Positions 9,119 to 18,369 of a DNA stretch of 64,000 bases are shown here, in pieces. The notes under the pieces are model-generated. The model was given only the letters and a program-made list of their open reading frames with translations, did no database searches and was not told the DNA's origin. Source of the DNA: an uncultured Eubacteriales bacterium. Lineage in GTDB: Bacteria > Bacillota > Clostridia > TANB77 > UBA1234. A program made the position numbers and the translations under genes. Location of the stretch: assembly GCA_949283575.1 (NCBI GenBank), contig CASDSU010000005.1, forward strand, positions 1 through 64,000, given 5' to 3'. How positions within the stretch are numbered: position 1 is the stretch's first letter; each line of letters opens with the position of its first letter.

Positions 9119-9256
9119 ATGAAAAATAAAGAATTTACTTTTATTGATTTATTTGCAGGTATTGGTGGAATCAGATTGGGCTTTGAACATGTAGGCGGCA
9201 AATGTGTATTCTCGTCTGAATGGGATGCAGATGCTTGCAAGACATACGTACTATAG
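9119..9256 (+). pseudogene. Truncated second C5-cytosine methyltransferase (first 45 codons)
   Basis: ATG at 9119 opens a frame that reads as the start of another Dcm-type enzyme: [20 protein letters not shown] (motif I at residues 7-26) and [13 protein letters not shown] (motif II region). It then hits TAG after residue 45, long before the catalytic motif IV. The break at about 9246 is a sequence junction: what follows is an unrelated frame. It is not a copy of the methyltransferase at 3050, since the residues differ. This is the right-hand relic of the island. Confidence 0.85.
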
Positions 9257-9420
9257 CTGCCACAAATTCTGGAACTAGCAAAATCTATAATTCAAGTAGT
9301 GATTATTATAATTATACTTTAGTTAGAGATCCTAATACTAAAGAATGGTCATTAGTTGCTCCTAATGCGCAAGTTATAATTAATATAATAATTGAGTTTT
9401 TAAGTTTCTCTTCAAATTGA
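9257..9420 (+). pseudogene. C-terminal tail of an interrupted host gene
   Basis: Directly after the methyltransferase fragment a Ser/Thr/Asn/Tyr-rich frame reads through STOP-free sequence (KIYNSSSDYYNYTLVRDP) to TGA at 9418-9420 and is followed at once by a terminator. It looks like the end of a surface or secreted protein gene whose front was replaced by the island. The product is not recognised. Confidence 0.4.
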
Positions 9421-9434
9421 AGAGATACTTTTTT
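9407..9434 (+). terminator. Rho-independent terminator
   Basis: The stem TCTCTTC/GAAGAGA with a 5-nt loop, followed by a T run, overlaps the stop of the truncated forward gene. It supports that gene tail having been a real transcription unit. Confidence 0.65.
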
Positions 9435-9446
9435 ATAATAATAAAA

Positions 9447-9472
9447 AAGATGTTTTCTTTCAAAAACATCTT
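9447..9472 (-). terminator. Terminator of the P-type ATPase/TrkA operon
   Basis: A perfect 10-bp inverted repeat (AAGATGTTTT/AAAACATCTT). On the minus strand it is followed by a run of Ts (9441-9446 and beyond). It lies 33 nt after the last gene of the leftward operon. Confidence 0.75.
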
Positions 9473-9504
9473 AAAACTCAATTATTTTTTAAAAAAATTA
9501 AAAA

Positions 9505-10164
9505 TTAATTAAAGAATTTTTCTAATTCAGAATAAACCTTTTCACTAGAAAACAATGTAATTCTATCTCCAGGGAAAATAGTTGTTTCACCATTAGGAAC
9601 AATTAAGTTATCACCATGATATATAGCAATTAATAATGTATCTTTAGGTAAAGTTAAATCTTTTAATTTCTTACCAGCTGAAATAGAAGTATCACTAACT
9701 AAAAATTGAATAATAGAGTGATCTCCTTTTGATAATTTCATAAGAGTCATAAAATTCTTCATTGACATTTCTTCTACGACAATATGGCCAATAATATCAG
9801 CTTGGTTAATTGCAGCATCAACTCCATTACTTATATTAAATAACCAAGAATTTTTTGGATTATTAACTTTAGCAACGACACGAGGAGATTGAAATTCAAA
9901 TTTAGCAATGGTAGAACAAACTAGGTTAACTTCATCTCTACCAGTAATACAAGCAACAACATCAGCAGTTTCAACTTTATTTGCAGCTAAAATATTAGGA
10001 TCAGTGGCATCTCCAAAACAAATATGTTCATCACCAAAATCCTTTACTAACTTAGAAACAGTAGAACGATTGCTATCAATAATTACAAAATCGCATTTAT
10101 TTTTACGGAGTAAATCGGCCATATATGAACCAATTTGTCCGCCACCTATAATTACAACGTACAT
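9505..10164 (-). CDS. TrkA/KtrA-family K+ channel regulatory subunit (second copy)
   Basis: A 219-residue cytosolic protein with an RCK N-terminal Rossmann domain (GGGQIGSYMADLLRKN, closing acidic residue in VIIDSN) and a C-terminal RCK_C ligand-binding domain from about 140. Such subunits bind NAD(H)/ATP or cyclic-di-AMP and gate TrkH/KtrB-type K+ transporters. It ends a three-gene operon after a related paralogue and a P-type ATPase, with GGAGG before its ATG. No membrane KtrB/TrkH gene lies in the window. Confidence 0.9.
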   Translation of the reverse strand: MYVVIIGGGQIGSYMADLLRKNKCDFVIIDSNRSTVSKLVKDFGDEHICFGDATDPNILAANKVETADVVACITGRDEVNLVCSTIAKFEFQSPRVVAKVNNPKNSWLFNISNGVDAAINQADIIGHIVVEEMSMKNFMTLMKLSKGDHSIIQFLVSDTSISAGKKLKDLTLPKDTLLIAIYHGDNLIVPNGETTIFPGDRITLFSSEKVYSELEKFFN

Positions 10165-10177
10165 ATTTATTCCTCCG

Positions 10178-10825
10178 TTAGATTCCTAATAAAATTTTAA
10201 GTTTTCTTTTAGCCTCTGTTTTAATAATAAAATAGAGGATATCATTTGTTTCAATTACATCATCATCTTTTGGTAAAAATGAAGATTCTCCACGAACTAT
10301 TGAGAATAACTTAAATTTCTCATCATTAATTTCTTTAACAAGCATTCCATCAATATTAGGAGTAGCTCTAATACGGACAATTTCACTACTAGCATCATTT
10401 CCAAGTAAAGCTAAACTATCCATCATATTGTAAGAAAGAAGTTCGATAGCTCTATTAATACTAAAACCTGTAGTAGAAATAGCTTTAATTCCTAATGCTT
10501 CATATACTTTAGCCTTACGTGGATTGTATAATCTAGCAATAACATATTTTACATAATATTTGTCTTTTCCAATTTTAGCAGCAACAGCGTTAATTTCATC
10601 ATTTCCTGTTGCACAAACCATAGCATCGGCATATTCGATTTCAGCTTCTTCAAGAACTTTTTGATCATAGCCATTTCCAACAACGAGTGTGCCATTAAAA
10701 TCAGCACCTAATCGATAAAAGCTATCTTCATCTTTATCAATTATAGAAATGGTGTGCCCCTTTCTATAAAGTTCAAGAGCTAAACCTGCACCTAATTTTC
10801 CACATCCGACAATAAGAATTTTCAT
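10178..10825 (-). CDS. TrkA/KtrA-family K+ channel regulatory subunit (first copy)
   Basis: A 215-residue RCK protein: NAD-binding GCGKLGAGLALELYRKG with Asp at the end of strand 2 (SIIDKDED), then an RCK_C domain (about residues 135-215). It starts 1 nt after the ATPase stop codon and is followed after 13 nt by a second TrkA-like gene. The two differ substantially, so they may form a hetero-octameric gating ring or serve two transporters. Their linkage to a Na+/K+-ATPase-like pump points to monovalent cation homeostasis. Confidence 0.9.
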   Translation of the reverse strand: MKILIVGCGKLGAGLALELYRKGHTISIIDKDEDSFYRLGADFNGTLVVGNGYDQKVLEEAEIEYADAMVCATGNDEINAVAAKIGKDKYYVKYVIARLYNPRKAKVYEALGIKAISTTGFSINRAIELLSYNMMDSLALLGNDASSEIVRIRATPNIDGMLVKEINDEKFKLFSIVRGESSFLPKDDDVIETNDILYFIIKTEAKRKLKILLGI

Positions 10826-10826
10826 A

Positions 10827-13733
10827 TTATTGGGTCTCCTTTAAGTCCTTTTTACGATAAATATATTTTCGAAGTTCATCAGTACCAATTAAGATAAATG
10901 GGAATGTTAAGATAATTAACCAAATTCGATAATCTGTAACCATATTTGTTTCTAATACTTCGGTATTTAAGAATGGAGCAAATATTACTACTACTAATAA
11001 TAATATCTCAAAAATGACCCCATAGTTAATCTCTTTATTTGAAAAGATACCAATTTTAAAGACACTTTCTTTAGTAGTACGACAATTAAAGACAATACCA
11101 ATCTGACAAAAGACAATTGATATAAAGGTTACACTAGTAGCACTCATCCAAATTTCAGGATTATTCGTTTGACTGAATAAATTACTAAAATCGAATGGAA
11201 TACCAAGATTTAATGTTTGGAAATAATTAAATAAGAAGAAAGCTAAACAACATAGAACTGAAGTTTGAATGCCATAGAAGAAGGCATTTGCATAAAGTTT
11301 TTTGTTAATAAGATGTTCATTAAGTTTTCTAGGAGGTCTATCCATTACACCAGCTTGAGGTTTTTCACTTCCTAAACCTAAAGCAGGTAACATATCAGTT
11401 CCAATATCAACTAATAAAATTTCAAGAATAGTAAGCATTGGTGGAATAGTATTTAATGTTAAAATTGGAATTAAGAATGGAACAGCTTCTGGAATATTTG
11501 AGTTAAAGATGTATGTAGCAAATTTTCTAATATTAGCAAAAATTGCTCGACCTTCCTCAATTGCTTGAACAATTGAGACAAAATTATCATCAGTTAATAT
11601 CATATCAGCTGCTTCTTTAGCAACATCAGTTCCTGTAATTCCCATTGCAATACCAATATCTGCTTTCTTTAAAGCAGGAGCATCATTAACACCATCTCCA
11701 GTAACTGCAACAATCTCACCTAATTCTTGTAAAGCATTTACTACACGATATTTTTGTTCAGGTGCCATTCTTGCAAAAATTACTTCACCTTTTAAATATT
11801 CTTTAAGTGTATTATCATCGAGCTCAGCAAGTTCACTTCCAGAAATAATTTTTGGATCTTCTTTAGTGACAATACCTATTTTTTTAGCAATGGCTAAAGC
11901 AGTAAGAGAATAGTCACCGGTAATCATAATAATTTTTATACCAGCACGATGACAAACATTTATTGCTTCTTTAATACCTTCTCTTGGTGGATCTTGCATT
12001 GCTTCTAAACCAATAAAAGTTAAATTCTTTTCGATTAATTCAGGAGTATAAGCACTTACAGCAATTGGAATTGTTTTATCTTCTTTACTAATTAAGCGAT
12101 AAGCCATCGCTAAAACTCTTAAACCATCTTTAGCATACTTGTCATTTTGTTTATTAATTTTATCGATATCTTCTTTAGTAATTTCTCTAACTTTACCATT
12201 ATCAACAATATATTTACATTTAGTAATTAAATCATTTGGCGAACCTTTCGTTAGAGCTAATCTTTGAGCACCATTATATTCTTTTTCAAATTGATGAATT
12301 GTAGTCATCATTTTACGAGTGCTATCAAAAGGTAATTCTCTAATTCGAGGAGTAATTCTTAATTGATTTTCAGGATTTAGTAATCCTTTTTCACTAACAA
12401 CACCTAAACAAGCTTCGGTTGGATCACCTAAAACTACAAATTGATTATGTTCATTTGTAGTAATTTTAGCATTAGAACATAATGCACCGCACATTAATAA
12501 CTTCTTTAAATCAGAATTATTTAATGCAGTTTGTTTTACTTTATTTTTATCTAATATTTCACCTTTAAAACTATAGCCATCACCAGTTACATCAAATTCT
12601 TTATTAATTAAATAAAGATGTTTAACAGTCATTTCATTTTTAGTTAATGTTCCAGTCTTATCGCTACATATAACAGTAGTTGAACCTAAAGTTTCGGCAC
12701 TTGATAAGTTTTTAATTAAAGCACCTTCTTTAGCTAAACGCTGTACAGCTTTAGCTAAAGATAAACTAACTGTTGGACTTAAACCTTCAGGAATAAAAGC
12801 AACAACCATTCCTAAAGCAGTAACGAATTGATTTAAATACATTGTAGGATTACTAAATTTATCTGGATTAGTTACACCAGTAACAATTAATCCTAAGACT
12901 AAAATAACTGCACCTATTGATAAAGCAATTAAAGCAATCGTTTTAGTCATTTTTTCAATCTCTTTTTCTAAAGGAGATTGTTTATTTTTGATTTCTTGAG
13001 TTAAAGATGCAATTTTACCAAATTCAGTATTCATTCCTGTAGAAATAACAATACATCTAGCAGTACCTGTTGAAACACTAGTACCTGCATAAACAATATT
13101 TTTAGCGCGAACTGAATTTTCTGGTAATTCCTTTAAACCTTCAAATTGTTTACGACTTGGAGTAGCCTCTCCATCTAAAGCACTTTGATTACAAGTTAAA
13201 TCATTACAGTTAATGATTCGAGCATCAGCTGAGATTTTATCGCCTTCTTGAAGAATAACTAAATCACCAGGAACAAGTTTCCAAGCTTCAATTTGCTTTT
13301 CTTCACCATTTCTAATAACTCTAGCATAAGTTGGTAGCATTTTAGATAAAGCTTCAGTCGATTTATTTGCTTTAAATTGTTGAATAAAAGAAAAAACACC
13401 ATTAATGATGTTTACTAAAAAAATCGCTATACCTAAATAAAGCATCCCAGGGTCTTTTAAAATTCCAATACTACTTGGACTTTCACTAGCAATAAAACAT
13501 GAAATAATTGAAATAGTTCCAGCAATCCAAAGAAGAATTGCCATAGTGGAAATAAAATTCTTAAAAAAGAGTTTTACATTAGATTGTTTCTTTTTCTTCT
13601 CTATTTCATTTTTTCCATATTGTGCGAGTCTATTTTTTGCTTCATCGTCACTTAAACCATGTGCACTTGTTTTGAGTTCTTCATATATTTGTCTAGAAGC
13701 ACCATTATAAATTTTTGTTAAACGCTCATCCAT
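10827..13733 (-). CDS. P2C-like (Na+/K+-ATPase-related) P-type cation pump
   Basis: A 968-residue P-type ATPase in the cell membrane. The phosphorylated Asp358 sits in CSDKTGTLT, M4 has IPEGL (314-318), and the hinge TGDGVNDAP is at 678-686. M5 reads SNIPEAVPF (745-753) and M6 reads VDIGTDMLPALGL (775-787). Asp776 and Asp780 in M6 and the Ser/Asn/Glu pattern in M5 match the K+/Na+-binding pattern of Na+/K+-ATPases, whereas SERCA-type Ca2+ pumps have Asn at the first M6 position. The actuator loop is DGEAT rather than the usual TGES. Ten membrane helices are expected and no beta subunit is seen. It is first in an operon with two TrkA genes, which also favours Na+/K+ over Ca2+. Confidence 0.88.
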   Translation of the reverse strand: MDERLTKIYNGASRQIYEELKTSAHGLSDDEAKNRLAQYGKNEIEKKKKQSNVKLFFKNFISTMAILLWIAGTISIISCFIASESPSSIGILKDPGMLYLGIAIFLVNIINGVFSFIQQFKANKSTEALSKMLPTYARVIRNGEEKQIEAWKLVPGDLVILQEGDKISADARIINCNDLTCNQSALDGEATPSRKQFEGLKELPENSVRAKNIVYAGTSVSTGTARCIVISTGMNTEFGKIASLTQEIKNKQSPLEKEIEKMTKTIALIALSIGAVILVLGLIVTGVTNPDKFSNPTMYLNQFVTALGMVVAFIPEGLSPTVSLSLAKAVQRLAKEGALIKNLSSAETLGSTTVICSDKTGTLTKNEMTVKHLYLINKEFDVTGDGYSFKGEILDKNKVKQTALNNSDLKKLLMCGALCSNAKITTNEHNQFVVLGDPTEACLGVVSEKGLLNPENQLRITPRIRELPFDSTRKMMTTIHQFEKEYNGAQRLALTKGSPNDLITKCKYIVDNGKVREITKEDIDKINKQNDKYAKDGLRVLAMAYRLISKEDKTIPIAVSAYTPELIEKNLTFIGLEAMQDPPREGIKEAINVCHRAGIKIIMITGDYSLTALAIAKKIGIVTKEDPKIISGSELAELDDNTLKEYLKGEVIFARMAPEQKYRVVNALQELGEIVAVTGDGVNDAPALKKADIGIAMGITGTDVAKEAADMILTDDNFVSIVQAIEEGRAIFANIRKFATYIFNSNIPEAVPFLIPILTLNTIPPMLTILEILLVDIGTDMLPALGLGSEKPQAGVMDRPPRKLNEHLINKKLYANAFFYGIQTSVLCCLAFFLFNYFQTLNLGIPFDFSNLFSQTNNPEIWMSATSVTFISIVFCQIGIVFNCRTTKESVFKIGIFSNKEINYGVIFEILLLVVVIFAPFLNTEVLETNMVTDYRIWLIILTFPFILIGTDELRKYIYRKKDLKETQ

Positions 13734-13890
13734 AGAATCACCTTAATAAAAATACTCTATTGATTATATATTATTAAAATTAATTTAGTAGTGTTTTTTT
13801 CTAAATCTTCAATCATCAAGATTGATTAAGTTAAAAAATATTTAAGCTTCATAAAGATTATGTTATTACATTTAAGCACGTTGGTGCTAT

Positions 13891-13964
13891 GCCTCAATAG
13901 TTAAGTGGTATAACGGATCCATGGTAAGGATCTATTCGTAGTTCGATTCTGCGTTGAGGCACCA
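13891..13964 (+). tRNA. tRNA-Thr (anticodon GGT)
   Basis: A full cloverleaf: acceptor GCCTCAA/TTGAGGC, D arm GTT/AAC, anticodon stem GATCC/GGATC with loop ATGGTAA (anticodon GGT after T33), T arm CGTAG/CTGCG around TTCGATT, discriminator A and encoded CCA. Confidence 0.93.
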
Positions 13965-14027
13965 TCTTTATTAATTACCTCTATATATACTAGGGGTGTC
14001 AAATATATTTAAAAACATTGATGGAGA

Positions 14028-14082
14028 GCCACTATTATAGACTAGAATAGTTCACACTAGTTCAAAATGGTGGCATTTTTTT
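14028..14082 (+). terminator. Terminator downstream of tRNA-Thr
   Basis: A 9-bp stem GCCACTATT/AATGGTGGC with one G-T pair encloses a loop that itself contains CTAG repeats; a run of seven Ts follows. Confidence 0.6.
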
Positions 14083-14154
14083 ATACTCGTACAAACTTTT
14101 CTATATTCTATTAGGCTTACGGTATAAGTAAAAGTTTTACACTAGATTAGTTTA

Positions 14155-14186
14155 AAACCCAAGCAACAAGCCTTGGTTTTATTTTT
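14155..14186 (+). terminator. Rho-independent terminator
   Basis: The stem CCAAG/CTTGG is followed by TTTTATTTTT. It separates the tRNA region from leftward transposase debris. Confidence 0.55.
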
Positions 14187-14224
14187 ATGGTTTAATTATT
14201 CCTTGCGGTGGATTGTGGCAAATT

Positions 14225-14640
14225 TTAACCGTCAACTTCAATTTTAAATTGTTTAGCTTTATTTGAATACGGTAATAAATCTTCAATTGATATTGTATTA
14301 ATATTATTTAATACCCATAAAAGATATGCTTCAACATTCAAGCAGTTAATAATTGCACTTCTTATAATGGAAAATAATATTGTAGTGTATTTTGCTCCAT
14401 CATAGCTTGAAGAAATTTAAAATACTTTTCTTTGAATAACAAAAGGTTTAACCGCACATTCTGCTACATTATTTGTAAGTTCAATATGGCCTCATCTAAA
14501 AAAAGTTAGTTTGCTAACAAAAAAATATCTAATTAGAAAGGAACAAAATCTGCTTATTGAAAAACACTTGATAACCTTGATGAAAAATATGCCTCAATAC
14601 CTGTAAATAATTTTAAATGCTTCTTTTCATAACAATTGGT
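14225..14640 (-). mobile_element. Decayed IS66-type transposase (TnpC) remnant
   Basis: Reading the minus strand with several stops and frame changes gives recognisable pieces of the C-terminal half of IS66 TnpC: LTNNVAECAVKPFVIQRKVF, where intact IS66 proteins have an NNxAExAIRPFVxGRK motif, then NCLNVEAYLLWVLNNI and EDLLPYSNKAK. The copy is dead. A separate IS66 OrfA relic lies at 17972-18364. Confidence 0.6.
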
Positions 14641-14786
14641 TAATCTTCTTTAATAAAGATTATGCATGTTGAGACATTTTCCCTTATAACTACTTAAGAC
14701 ATTATCGCTTAGAACTCATAGTTCTGTCTTTAATTATTTTACAAACGATTATTTTAAATATTTTATAGTTATAATCATTATCACTA

Positions 14787-14815
14787 TTGCAAGAAACATA
14801 ATTAATTTTTATATT
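14787..14815 (+). promoter_or_regulatory. Promoter of the TrmB-like gene, leaderless
   Basis: TTGCAA (14787-14792), 17-nt spacer, TATATT (14810-14815). The start codon at 14823 comes only 7 nt after the -10 box and no Shine-Dalgarno is present, so the mRNA probably begins at the ATG. Confidence 0.7.
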
Positions 14816-14822
14816 AGTTGTA

Positions 14823-15707
14823 ATGAACAGTATTACTAATAATGACACATACGAATTCTTAATTAAAGTTGGCTTTTCTTTAAACGAAGCTAAAGTATAT
14901 GTCACTTTGCTTCAAAATAAGGCTTTAAATGGCTATGAAATTGCTAAGCTTTCTGGAGTATCTAGGTCTTTAGTTTATGATGTTATTGAAAGATTATTAA
15001 ACAAAGGTTTTATCATTAAAAGCGAGGGTGCAGTAAATTATTATGTGGCGCTTGATTATAATAAAGCGCTTGAAAAAATAGATAATGAAAATCGCAAAAA
15101 TCTTTTAAATGCTGAAACAAATTTAAAACTGCTTTCTAAAAAAGATAACGATAATGAATTTATCTTTAATATTCGAGGTTTTGATAAATTTATAGAGAAA
15201 GCAAAAGAAAAAATAAAGTTAGCAAAAAAAGAAATATCTTTATCTATTTGGAAACAAGATTTTGCTTTTTTTAGAGATGATCTTTCAAAAGCGTTAAGAA
15301 GAGGAGTTAAGGTTTATATCTTTTCTTTTGAAGATATAATTTTAGATAATGCAGAAATATTTACTTATAAAGTTAAAGATGCTTCTAATTTATTTCCATA
15401 TCGAAGAATTAGTTTGATTATCGACAATAACGATACTTTTATTGGTGAAAATATCGGTGATAAATCTGTTTCTATTTATACAAAGAATCAAGCAATTTCA
15501 AGCTTAGCGATAGATGAAATAGTCCTGAATATTTTTTGGTTTAAATTGATTAAAAAGAATTCCCTTTTGGAAAGGTGTTCAACTTCTGAAGGCTTTTTAG
15601 AAGTTTTAAATGTTTTAAGGAAAGAAATGGATATCACACCAAATATGACAAAAAATTTCATGGTTTTTAATTTTCAATACGGAGGTAACAAAAATGGATC
15701 AAATTAA
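14823..15707 (+). CDS. TrmB-like transcriptional regulator
   Basis: A 294-residue protein with an N-terminal winged helix (about residues 8-75: LIKVGFSLNEAKVYVTLLQN, then SGVSRSLVYDVIERL) and a C-terminal effector domain resembling the phospholipase-D-like sugar-sensing part of TrmB-family regulators. It begins directly behind a strong promoter and its end overlaps the start of the MFS gene by 14 nt. It is thus likely the local regulator of the transporter and hydrolase genes and may respond to a carbohydrate. Confidence 0.8.
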   Translation: MNSITNNDTYEFLIKVGFSLNEAKVYVTLLQNKALNGYEIAKLSGVSRSLVYDVIERLLNKGFIIKSEGAVNYYVALDYNKALEKIDNENRKNLLNAETNLKLLSKKDNDNEFIFNIRGFDKFIEKAKEKIKLAKKEISLSIWKQDFAFFRDDLSKALRRGVKVYIFSFEDIILDNAEIFTYKVKDASNLFPYRRISLIIDNNDTFIGENIGDKSVSIYTKNQAISSLAIDEIVLNIFWFKLIKKNSLLERCSTSEGFLEVLNVLRKEMDITPNMTKNFMVFNFQYGGNKNGSN

Positions 15708-17125
15708 ATACGAAAAATTGAGAATTAAAGAAGCAAAAGAACTTAAAAGACGAGAAAAACAATCAAAATTCAAAGAGAAATAAATTTTATTTAATTTATC
15801 TTTTTATGATTTTATCTCTTGTTTTTATCACCGATGAAATCGCTTCAACAATTTCAATTCAATTTCAATCTAACATTGTAAATGAATTTTTTGTTCAAAA
15901 TATGGGGATGGAATATGGGCAAGGGTTATCCATTTTCTCAGCGCTAGGCTTTATAACTTACCCAGTTTCTCTTTTAATGGTTCTTTATCGACCATTGGCA
16001 GATAAATTTGGACGAAAACCTTTCTTAGTAATTAATACATTTTGTATGGCGTTAGGCTTATTTATTGTTTATCTATCGCAAGAAATAGTTGTTTATATGA
16101 TAGGTGGAACACTTATGGGATTTATGGTCTCTCACGATATGCAAGCTGTTTATATCTTAGAATGTTCTAACGAAAAAAATAGAGCAAGAAATTATTCGCT
16201 TGTAAAGTCGATTGCTATTTTAGGAACTTTGCTCATTCCTTTATTACGTGAAATTTTAATGCAAAACATCTCTTCTAAATGGCATTTGGTTTATTTAGTT
16301 CCTGCACTGATCGGTTTTGCTCTTTCTTTTATCGCGTTATTATGCGCAAAAGAAACCAATACTTTCTTAGTTAATAGAATTAAATATTTAAGAACACCAA
16401 TTGAAGAAAGAGAAAGAAAAAGCAAAGAAGAAAAGTTAAATAATTCTCAAGGTGGAATTATTAGCGCTGTCAAATTTGCTTTCAAACATCATCAATTGAG
16501 ATGGCTAATCATTGCTTGTATCTTCTTTTATTTTGCTTCACTAGCAACTTCAAGTTATAACACAGTTATGGCAGAAAGTGCTCATATGACCGAAGAAGAG
16601 ATTACTTATGCTTTATATCTTTATCCTGTTGGTAATGCTTTATTTACCTTTATAACTGGTATTATTAGCGATAAATTTGGTCGAAAGACAACCATTATCA
16701 CCATGGGATTATCATCATTAATTTGTTATTCGCTTTTTATAGCGTCTTCAATGTTAAATTGGACACCATTCTTAACCGGATTTTTTATAGGTGGCTTTAT
16801 GGGTTCTTATTGGGGAGCAGGAGATACAATTGGTTCTATTATGTTTTCAGAATCAGCACCTACTAATTTAAGAAGTTCAGTTACAGTTATTAATACACTT
16901 TTAAATGGTATTATTGGTGGTGTTGCATCAATTATTATGATGATTGTTGTCCCTTTAATTCCTGTTGAGTATTTTGGATATTTTTATCTCTCCTTAACTA
17001 TTCCTGGTTTGGCAGGAGCTGTTATTGTAATGTTAAGAAGAATCGGGGAAACTAAAGGATTAGATTTAACAAAAGTTACTGGATTAGAATGGGATAAGAA
17101 AAGAGGTAATCAAAATCATGAATAG
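15694..17125 (+). CDS. MFS transporter, frame broken by one base near 15780
   Basis: A 12-helix major facilitator. The first 29 codons (from ATG 15694, with GGAGG ribosome site) end in TAA at 15781-15783. The next frame continues at once with NKFYLIYLFMILSLVF and the rest of the protein (439 residues if counted from ATG 15806, which has no ribosome site and would cut helix 1). Removing one A from GAGAAATAAA restores a single gene of about 470 residues. The loops carry the MFS signatures DKFGRKPFL and DKFGRKTTI. Substrate unknown; sugar or similar is likely given the TrmB-like regulator. It is either a recent pseudogene or a sequencing error. Confidence 0.8.
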
Positions 17126-17906
17126 CAAGATTTTTGAAATTGGAAAGAATGAAAAACCACTCGATATTATTAAAGAAAATTGTGGTTTCGCATCTATTTT
17201 TAAAGAAATAGGAGTAATTGGTGATTCTTTATCAAGTGGGGAATTTGAATCAACTGATAAAGATGGGAATATCTCTTACCATGATATGTATGAGTATTCT
17301 TGGCCCTCTATTTTAGAAAGATTAACTGGCACTAAATATTATAATTACTCGCGTGGTGGAATGACTTTTAAAGAATTTTACGATTCTTGGGCTGATGCAA
17401 ATAAATTTTGGGAAAAAAGGCAAGGATATATCGTCTGTTTAGGAAATAACGATTTATATGTTTTTAATCAAAAAGTAGGAAGTAGTAAAGATATTGACCC
17501 GTTACACCCTGAAAATAACCCCGAAACATATTTTGGATATATGGGAAAAGTATTATCTAAATTAAAAGTTTTACAAAAAGACGCAAGAATTTTTTTAGTA
17601 TCCTTACAAATAGATCATTTGTCTAAAGAAAAAGACGAAATGGCTTATTATGTCTCTAAAGAGATGAAAAAAGTAGTTAAGATGTTTTCTTATATATATT
17701 TAATTGATCTAACTAATTATGGCCCCATTTATGATGAAGAAGCTAGAAAAAAGTTTGCAATGGGGTTCCATCCTAATCCAATGGGGTATCATGTCTTTGC
17801 TTTAGCAATTGGAAATTATATTGATTATGTAATAAGAAAGAATTTTAAAGATTTTTTCGAAGTTCCTTTTATTGGGACCAATTTAAAAAATGAGTCGATA
17901 AAATAA
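17118..17906 (+). CDS. SGNH/GDSL-family hydrolase
   Basis: A 262-residue cytoplasmic esterase-like protein. Block I is GDSLSSGE with the nucleophile Ser, block II is YSRGGMT, block III is GNND, and block V has His in MGFHPNPMGY preceded by an acidic region, so the catalytic set looks complete. There is no signal peptide. It overlaps the MFS gene by 8 nt and uses a GAGG ribosome site, so it is probably deacylating an imported substrate; that substrate is not known. Confidence 0.83.
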   Translation: MNSKIFEIGKNEKPLDIIKENCGFASIFKEIGVIGDSLSSGEFESTDKDGNISYHDMYEYSWPSILERLTGTKYYNYSRGGMTFKEFYDSWADANKFWEKRQGYIVCLGNNDLYVFNQKVGSSKDIDPLHPENNPETYFGYMGKVLSKLKVLQKDARIFLVSLQIDHLSKEKDEMAYYVSKEMKKVVKMFSYIYLIDLTNYGPIYDEEARKKFAMGFHPNPMGYHVFALAIGNYIDYVIRKNFKDFFEVPFIGTNLKNESIK

Positions 17907-17971
17907 TAACAAAACACTAAATATTATAAGAAAATCAACAAGTTTACCATTTTCTTAATTTCATACGTTAG

Positions 17972-18364
17972 CTAGTACAAAACGTTAAAAAGCATAATTT
18001 CCTTACTTAATAATTCTCTAGCACATCCTAAAGAAGTTGCTAATTTTATTTTACCAATCTCAATAACGACAACATCACGATCAAATCTAGTGAAGTTAGA
18101 AGATTTCTTTTTCACTTAGTCAGGTTCAAGAACCTCCATTTCCATTCCGTAATTAGTAACTAGTTTACTTGAATCATTCGCGGCTTTGGTAATATTAATA
18201 AACCCCCCATTAAAGCTTCTAAAAGCCCGTATCCAATCTCTAAGAGTTCTAGCGTTAACTTTGATTATTTCAGCATATTTAGAAACAGGCATACCTGCAT
18301 TCATATAGCCTTTAACGGCTTTAACCCTCTCAGCATCAGAATAATATCTGTGGCCGTATCCCAT
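17972..18364 (-). pseudogene. IS66 OrfA-like transposition protein with an internal stop
   Basis: The first 82 codons encode a helix-turn-helix of the IS66 OrfA/IS3 OrfA type (SDAERVKAVKGYMNAGMPVS, then ARTLRDWIRAF). A TAA at 18116-18118 interrupts the frame, which then continues in the same frame with DVVVIEIGKIKLATSLG and ARELL, typical of the OrfA C-terminus, to TAG at 17972. There is a strong GGAGGTGA ribosome site, but it is folded into a hairpin. No TnpB/TnpC follows. Confidence 0.65.
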
Positions 18365-18369
18365 AAAAA

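Noticed and set aside
10827-13733. SERCA-type Ca2+ pump
   Set aside because: The M6 segment reads DIGTD rather than NxxTD, and M5 matches Na+/K+ pumps; neighbours are K+ regulators.
13891-13964. tRNA-Gly or tRNA-Gln reading
   Set aside because: The 7-nt anticodon loop ATGGTAA places GGT after T33, giving Thr.
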